A stretch of 26,839 nucleotides of DNA from SIG440 sp045647905 (GTDB lineage: Bacteria; Bacillota; Clostridia; Monoglobales; Monoglobaceae): the NCBI GenBank assembly GCA_045647905.1, contig JAZRMZ010000019.1, positions 1-26,839 on the forward strand. The letters run 5' to 3'. Within the stretch, counting starts at the first letter, position 1, and the number at the start of each line of letters is the position of its first letter. The notes beneath the pieces were generated by a model that had not been told where the DNA came from, searched no databases, and saw nothing but the letters and a program-made list of their open reading frames with translations. The position numbers and the translations under genes were made by a program. Positions 24,252 through 26,839 of the stretch are shown here, piece by piece.

Positions 24252-25700
24252 TTAATTTTCGGATACATCAATCAACTTGAGAACAATTTCTCTTTCGTCA
24301 AACACAATTGTCCTGTCCTTCAGAATCTGATAGGGTTCATGTCCCTTGCCTGCCAGAAGAATAATATCATCAGCCTTTGCATTGTCAAGGGCAAATTCAA
24401 TGGCTTCAAATCTGTTTTCAACAACAGCATAACGGCAGTCCGTTTCGCTGAGTCCAACCAGAATATCTTCAATAATAGCCTTGGGTTCCTCGCTTCTTGG
24501 ATTGTCACTTGTCACTATGCAAAAATCAGAAAGCTCACCTGCAATCTTTCCCATCTGCGGCCGCTTTGTTTTGTCACGGTCGCCGCCGCAACCAAACAAA
24601 GTCACAATTCGACCCTTTGCAAATCCCCGAATCGCCTTCAGAATGTTCAGCAATCCGTCAGGGGTGTGAGCATAGTCAATTATAACCGTATAATCCGTAT
24701 TGGTTTCAACAACCTCAATTCTGCCCTTGACTCCTTTTGCCTGCTTTAATCCCTCAGCAATATCTTTCAGCGAAAAACCGTTTGCAAGACAACAACCTGC
24801 CGCCGTAAGAGCATTATAAACCGAAAATCCGCCGGGAATAGACAACTTAATTCTTTCGGTTTCTCCTTCATACGAAAGGTCAAACTCAACACCATTTGCA
24901 CGGTATTCAATGTTGCTTGCACGCAAATCCGCATCCTTCTTTGTGCTGTATGACATCACCCGACAGGAGCAATCCTTTGTCAGAGTGTCAAAGGCATCGT
25001 CATCCGCATTCAGAACGCCCACATTACATTTTTTGAACAGTTCCGCCTTGGCAAGAACATAATTCTCCATAGTTTCGTGAAAATCAAGATGATCCTGAGT
25101 GAGATTTGTGAAAGCGCCGATTTCAAACTCGCATGAAGCAACTCTGTCCAAAGCAAGTGAATGTGACGAAACTTCCATAACAACAGCATCAACGCCCGCT
25201 TTCACCATACGGTCAAACAATCTCATAAGTTCAAGTGCATCAGGGGTTGTGTGCTTTGTGGGAATAACCGTTTCGCCAATCATATTCTGATTTGTTCCAA
25301 TCAAACCAACCAGCTGACCTTTGTTTTCAAGTATGGATTTCACAAGATAGGTCGTTGTTGTTTTTCCGTTTGTTCCCGTAACGCCAAAAAGTTTGAATTT
25401 TTTATAAGGATAATCATAAAATGCCGCAGCCACGCACGAAAGTGCATATCTTGTGTTTGGAACCACAACGGTTGTTGCGGCAACTCCCTCCAAAGGCTTT
25501 TGAGCAATAATCGCAACAGCACCCTTTTCAAGAGCATCCTGAACGTAATCGTGGCCGTCACTTTTGAAGCCCACTATGCAAACAAAAACATCACCGGGCT
25601 TCACCTCTTTTGAATTGAATGCAATTCCCGATATTTTTGTATCAACATTACCGGCAACCTCCAAAATTTCAACGCCTGCCAATAAATCCGACAATTTCAT
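24252..25700 (-). CDS. murE: UDP-MurNAc-L-Ala-D-Glu:meso-diaminopimelate ligase MurE
   Basis: A 482-residue Mur ligase for the third stem-peptide residue. N-terminal domain with ISGIAFNSKEVKPGDVFVCI; P-loop GVTGTNGKTTTT (~106-117); KHTTPDALEL; MEVSSHSLALDRV with the carbamylated-lysine region following; VIIDYAHTPDGLLNIL; and GCGGDRDKTKRPQMG. The C-terminal domain carries DNPR (~399), the motif of meso-diaminopimelate-specific MurE; lysine-type enzymes differ here. So the cell wall is predicted to be m-DAP type. AAAGGA lies 13 bases before the ATG, a wide gap that suggests modest initiation. The PBP gene ends 60 bases upstream. Confidence 0.97.
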   Translation of the reverse strand: MKLSDLLAGVEILEVAGNVDTKISGIAFNSKEVKPGDVFVCIVGFKSDGHDYVQDALEKGAVAIIAQKPLEGVAATTVVVPNTRYALSCVAAAFYDYPYKKFKLFGVTGTNGKTTTTYLVKSILENKGQLVGLIGTNQNMIGETVIPTKHTTPDALELMRLFDRMVKAGVDAVVMEVSSHSLALDRVASCEFEIGAFTNLTQDHLDFHETMENYVLAKAELFKKCNVGVLNADDDAFDTLTKDCSCRVMSYSTKKDADLRASNIEYRANGVEFDLSYEGETERIKLSIPGGFSVYNALTAAGCCLANGFSLKDIAEGLKQAKGVKGRIEVVETNTDYTVIIDYAHTPDGLLNILKAIRGFAKGRIVTLFGCGGDRDKTKRPQMGKIAGELSDFCIVTSDNPRSEEPKAIIEDILVGLSETDCRYAVVENRFEAIEFALDNAKADDIILLAGKGHEPYQILKDRTIVFDEREIVLKLIDVSEN

Positions 25701-25760
25701 AATTTATAACCATTCCTTTCTCTGTTCGCAAAGCACAAAACCTAAGTCTGAAAAACCAAA

Positions 25761-26839
25761 TTAGTCCCTTACGCCTGAATAAGCAAAATCTATTGTTATA
25801 ATTGTTCCCGGTTCAACCTTCGTTCCGTCACCGGGCGACTGTCCCGAACACATTGCAACTCCCGCTCCGTCCGAAAGCCCTTTTATTCTCACATTCAACC
25901 CGGCATCGGTCAGCGCACGGTTTGCCTCCGTTGCCGACAATCCCACAACATTAGGCACTTCAACAGACAAGGAGCTTTCAACACCTTCGGTATACGCCAC
26001 AATTTTTGATTTTCGTGCAAGTTTTGAAAAAGCCTTTGGAACCTGATCCAGAATAATATCCCCCGAACCCTTAACCGTTATGTTCAGGCTAAGCTCTGCA
26101 AGAATCTTTTCAGCTTCCTCTTTGGTCTTTCCTGTTATATCAGGAACAGTTATATCCATCAACTCGGTTTCGTCTGCGCTGTACTGAGGTTCAACACCCA
26201 GATACTGCAAACACTCCTCAAGAATATTCTTAACAACCGGTGCCGCAATAACACCGCCGTAATAAGGAGCGCCAACAGGAGGCTGGTCAAGTATCACAAG
26301 GCAGACAATTTCAGGGTCATCCGCAGGTGCAAAGCCAATGAATGAAGCAACATATTTCTGATTTCCTCTGGGCTGTTTTTCGGAGGTTCCTGTTTTTCCT
26401 GCAATACGGTATCCCGCAAGATAAGCATTCTTACCACCGCCCACCGAAACAACCGATTCAAGGATTTCGCACATCTGAGCACTTGTTTCCTTTGAAACAA
26501 CCCGACGCACAACCTTGGGTGCAAATTCCTGAACAACATTTCCGTTTTTGTCCACCAACTGTTTCACAAGATGCGGCTGCATAAGCTCTCCGCCGTTGGC
26601 AATTGCAGAAACCATTGTCACAATCTGAAGCGGAGTAACATTAAAGCTCTGCCCGAAGGACGAAATTGCAAGGTCAATTTCCTTGAAGTTTGAAACATCG
26701 TGAAAAATTCCGTTTGTTTCGCCCGGAAGCTCAATTCCGGTTGTGTCACGGAACCCAAAGCCCTTCATATACTTCACAAAGTTCTCCCTGCCAACCTTGG
26801 CTCCGATATTTATAAAAGCAGGGTTACACGAATTCTGCA
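25761..26839 (-). CDS. Class B penicillin-binding protein (SpoVD/PBP2B/FtsI type), C-terminal part
   Basis: The open frame runs past the window edge, so only the last ~358 residues are seen. The SxN motif (SCN, bases 26831-26823) is at the edge, the KTG motif is in RIAGKTGTSEKQPRG (near base 26400), and the catalytic SxxK lies upstream outside the window. After the transpeptidase domain come two PASTA domains: VPDITGKTKEEAEKILAEL and VPNVVGLSATEANRALTDAG begin them. The enzyme cross-links septal or spore-cortex peptidoglycan together with the SEDS protein of this cluster. SpoVD typically has one PASTA and division PBPs often two, which mildly favours a vegetative role; the missing N-terminus prevents a firm choice. 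The Val codon at 26777 is internal, not a start. Confidence 0.93.
   Translation of the reverse strand, partial: QNSCNPAFINIGAKVGRENFVKYMKGFGFRDTTGIELPGETNGIFHDVSNFKEIDLAISSFGQSFNVTPLQIVTMVSAIANGGELMQPHLVKQLVDKNGNVVQEFAPKVVRRVVSKETSAQMCEILESVVSVGGGKNAYLAGYRIAGKTGTSEKQPRGNQKYVASFIGFAPADDPEIVCLVILDQPPVGAPYYGGVIAAPVVKNILEECLQYLGVEPQYSADETELMDITVPDITGKTKEEAEKILAELSLNITVKGSGDIILDQVPKAFSKLARKSKIVAYTEGVESSLSVEVPNVVGLSATEANRALTDAGLNVRIKGLSDGAGVAMCSGQSPGDGTKVEPGTIITIDFAYSGVRD

Noticed and set aside
25761..26777. PBP gene starting at 26777
   Set aside because: The frame stays open to the window edge, and the residues beyond (SCN motif, NIGAKVG) are true transpeptidase sequence.

Overview
This window looks like a chromosome segment of a low-to-moderate GC, Gram-positive Firmicute of class Clostridia, possibly Oscillospiraceae/Ruminococcaceae-like. 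Support: strong GGAGG-type ribosome sites, a dcw cluster in clostridial order, Sbp and DUF881 division proteins, a BofA-type sporulation regulator, the clostridial GGGTAGH form of MurG, and a MurE with the DNPR motif that points to meso-diaminopimelate peptidoglycan. The genus is not identified.

Layout. The left end (1-3229) is on the + strand: the C-terminal part of a YhaN-like SMC/AAA ATPase, a DUF2156 protein, and bofA. bofA has an unusual start region in which a candidate sigma-E promoter sits on the 5' arm of a hairpin that hides the bofA ribosome site. A perfect 15-bp terminator stem (3229-3265) separates this block from everything else, which is on the - strand and reads right to left.

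In transcription order the - strand holds: (i) the dcw block, a class B PBP (cut by the window edge), murE, murF, mraY, ftsW/spoVE, murG, murA, divIB, a DUF881 gene and sbp, ending at a hairpin near 15870; (ii) ftsZ then secG, with a near-consensus sigma-A promoter, a ~150-nt leader carrying a possible 13-codon upstream ORF, and a terminator after secG; (iii) an rnr lacking its N-terminal cold-shock domains, one base overlapped with fabG; (iv) smc, ftsY and a UPF0182 membrane protein, tightly overlapped, with their own sigma-A promoter. murD and ftsA are missing from the places they usually occupy.

The genes form a growth and division set: lipid II precursor synthesis (murA, E, F, mraY, murG), septal polymerisation (ftsW plus PBP), divisome (divIB, ftsZ, DUF881, sbp), chromosome organisation (smc) and membrane protein export (secG, ftsY). 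Two of the three larger gaps hold repeat elements. One, just upstream of the smc ribosome site, has terminal inverted repeats and a 9-bp target duplication and so looks like a transposed MITE. The other abuts the shortened 5' end of rnr. I see no phage, CRISPR array, tRNA, rRNA or intact transposase gene. The most unusual signals are regulatory and structural (bofA start region, MITE at smc, truncated rnr, ftsZ leader ORF, palindrome at murA, acidic SecG tail) rather than a new multi-gene system.
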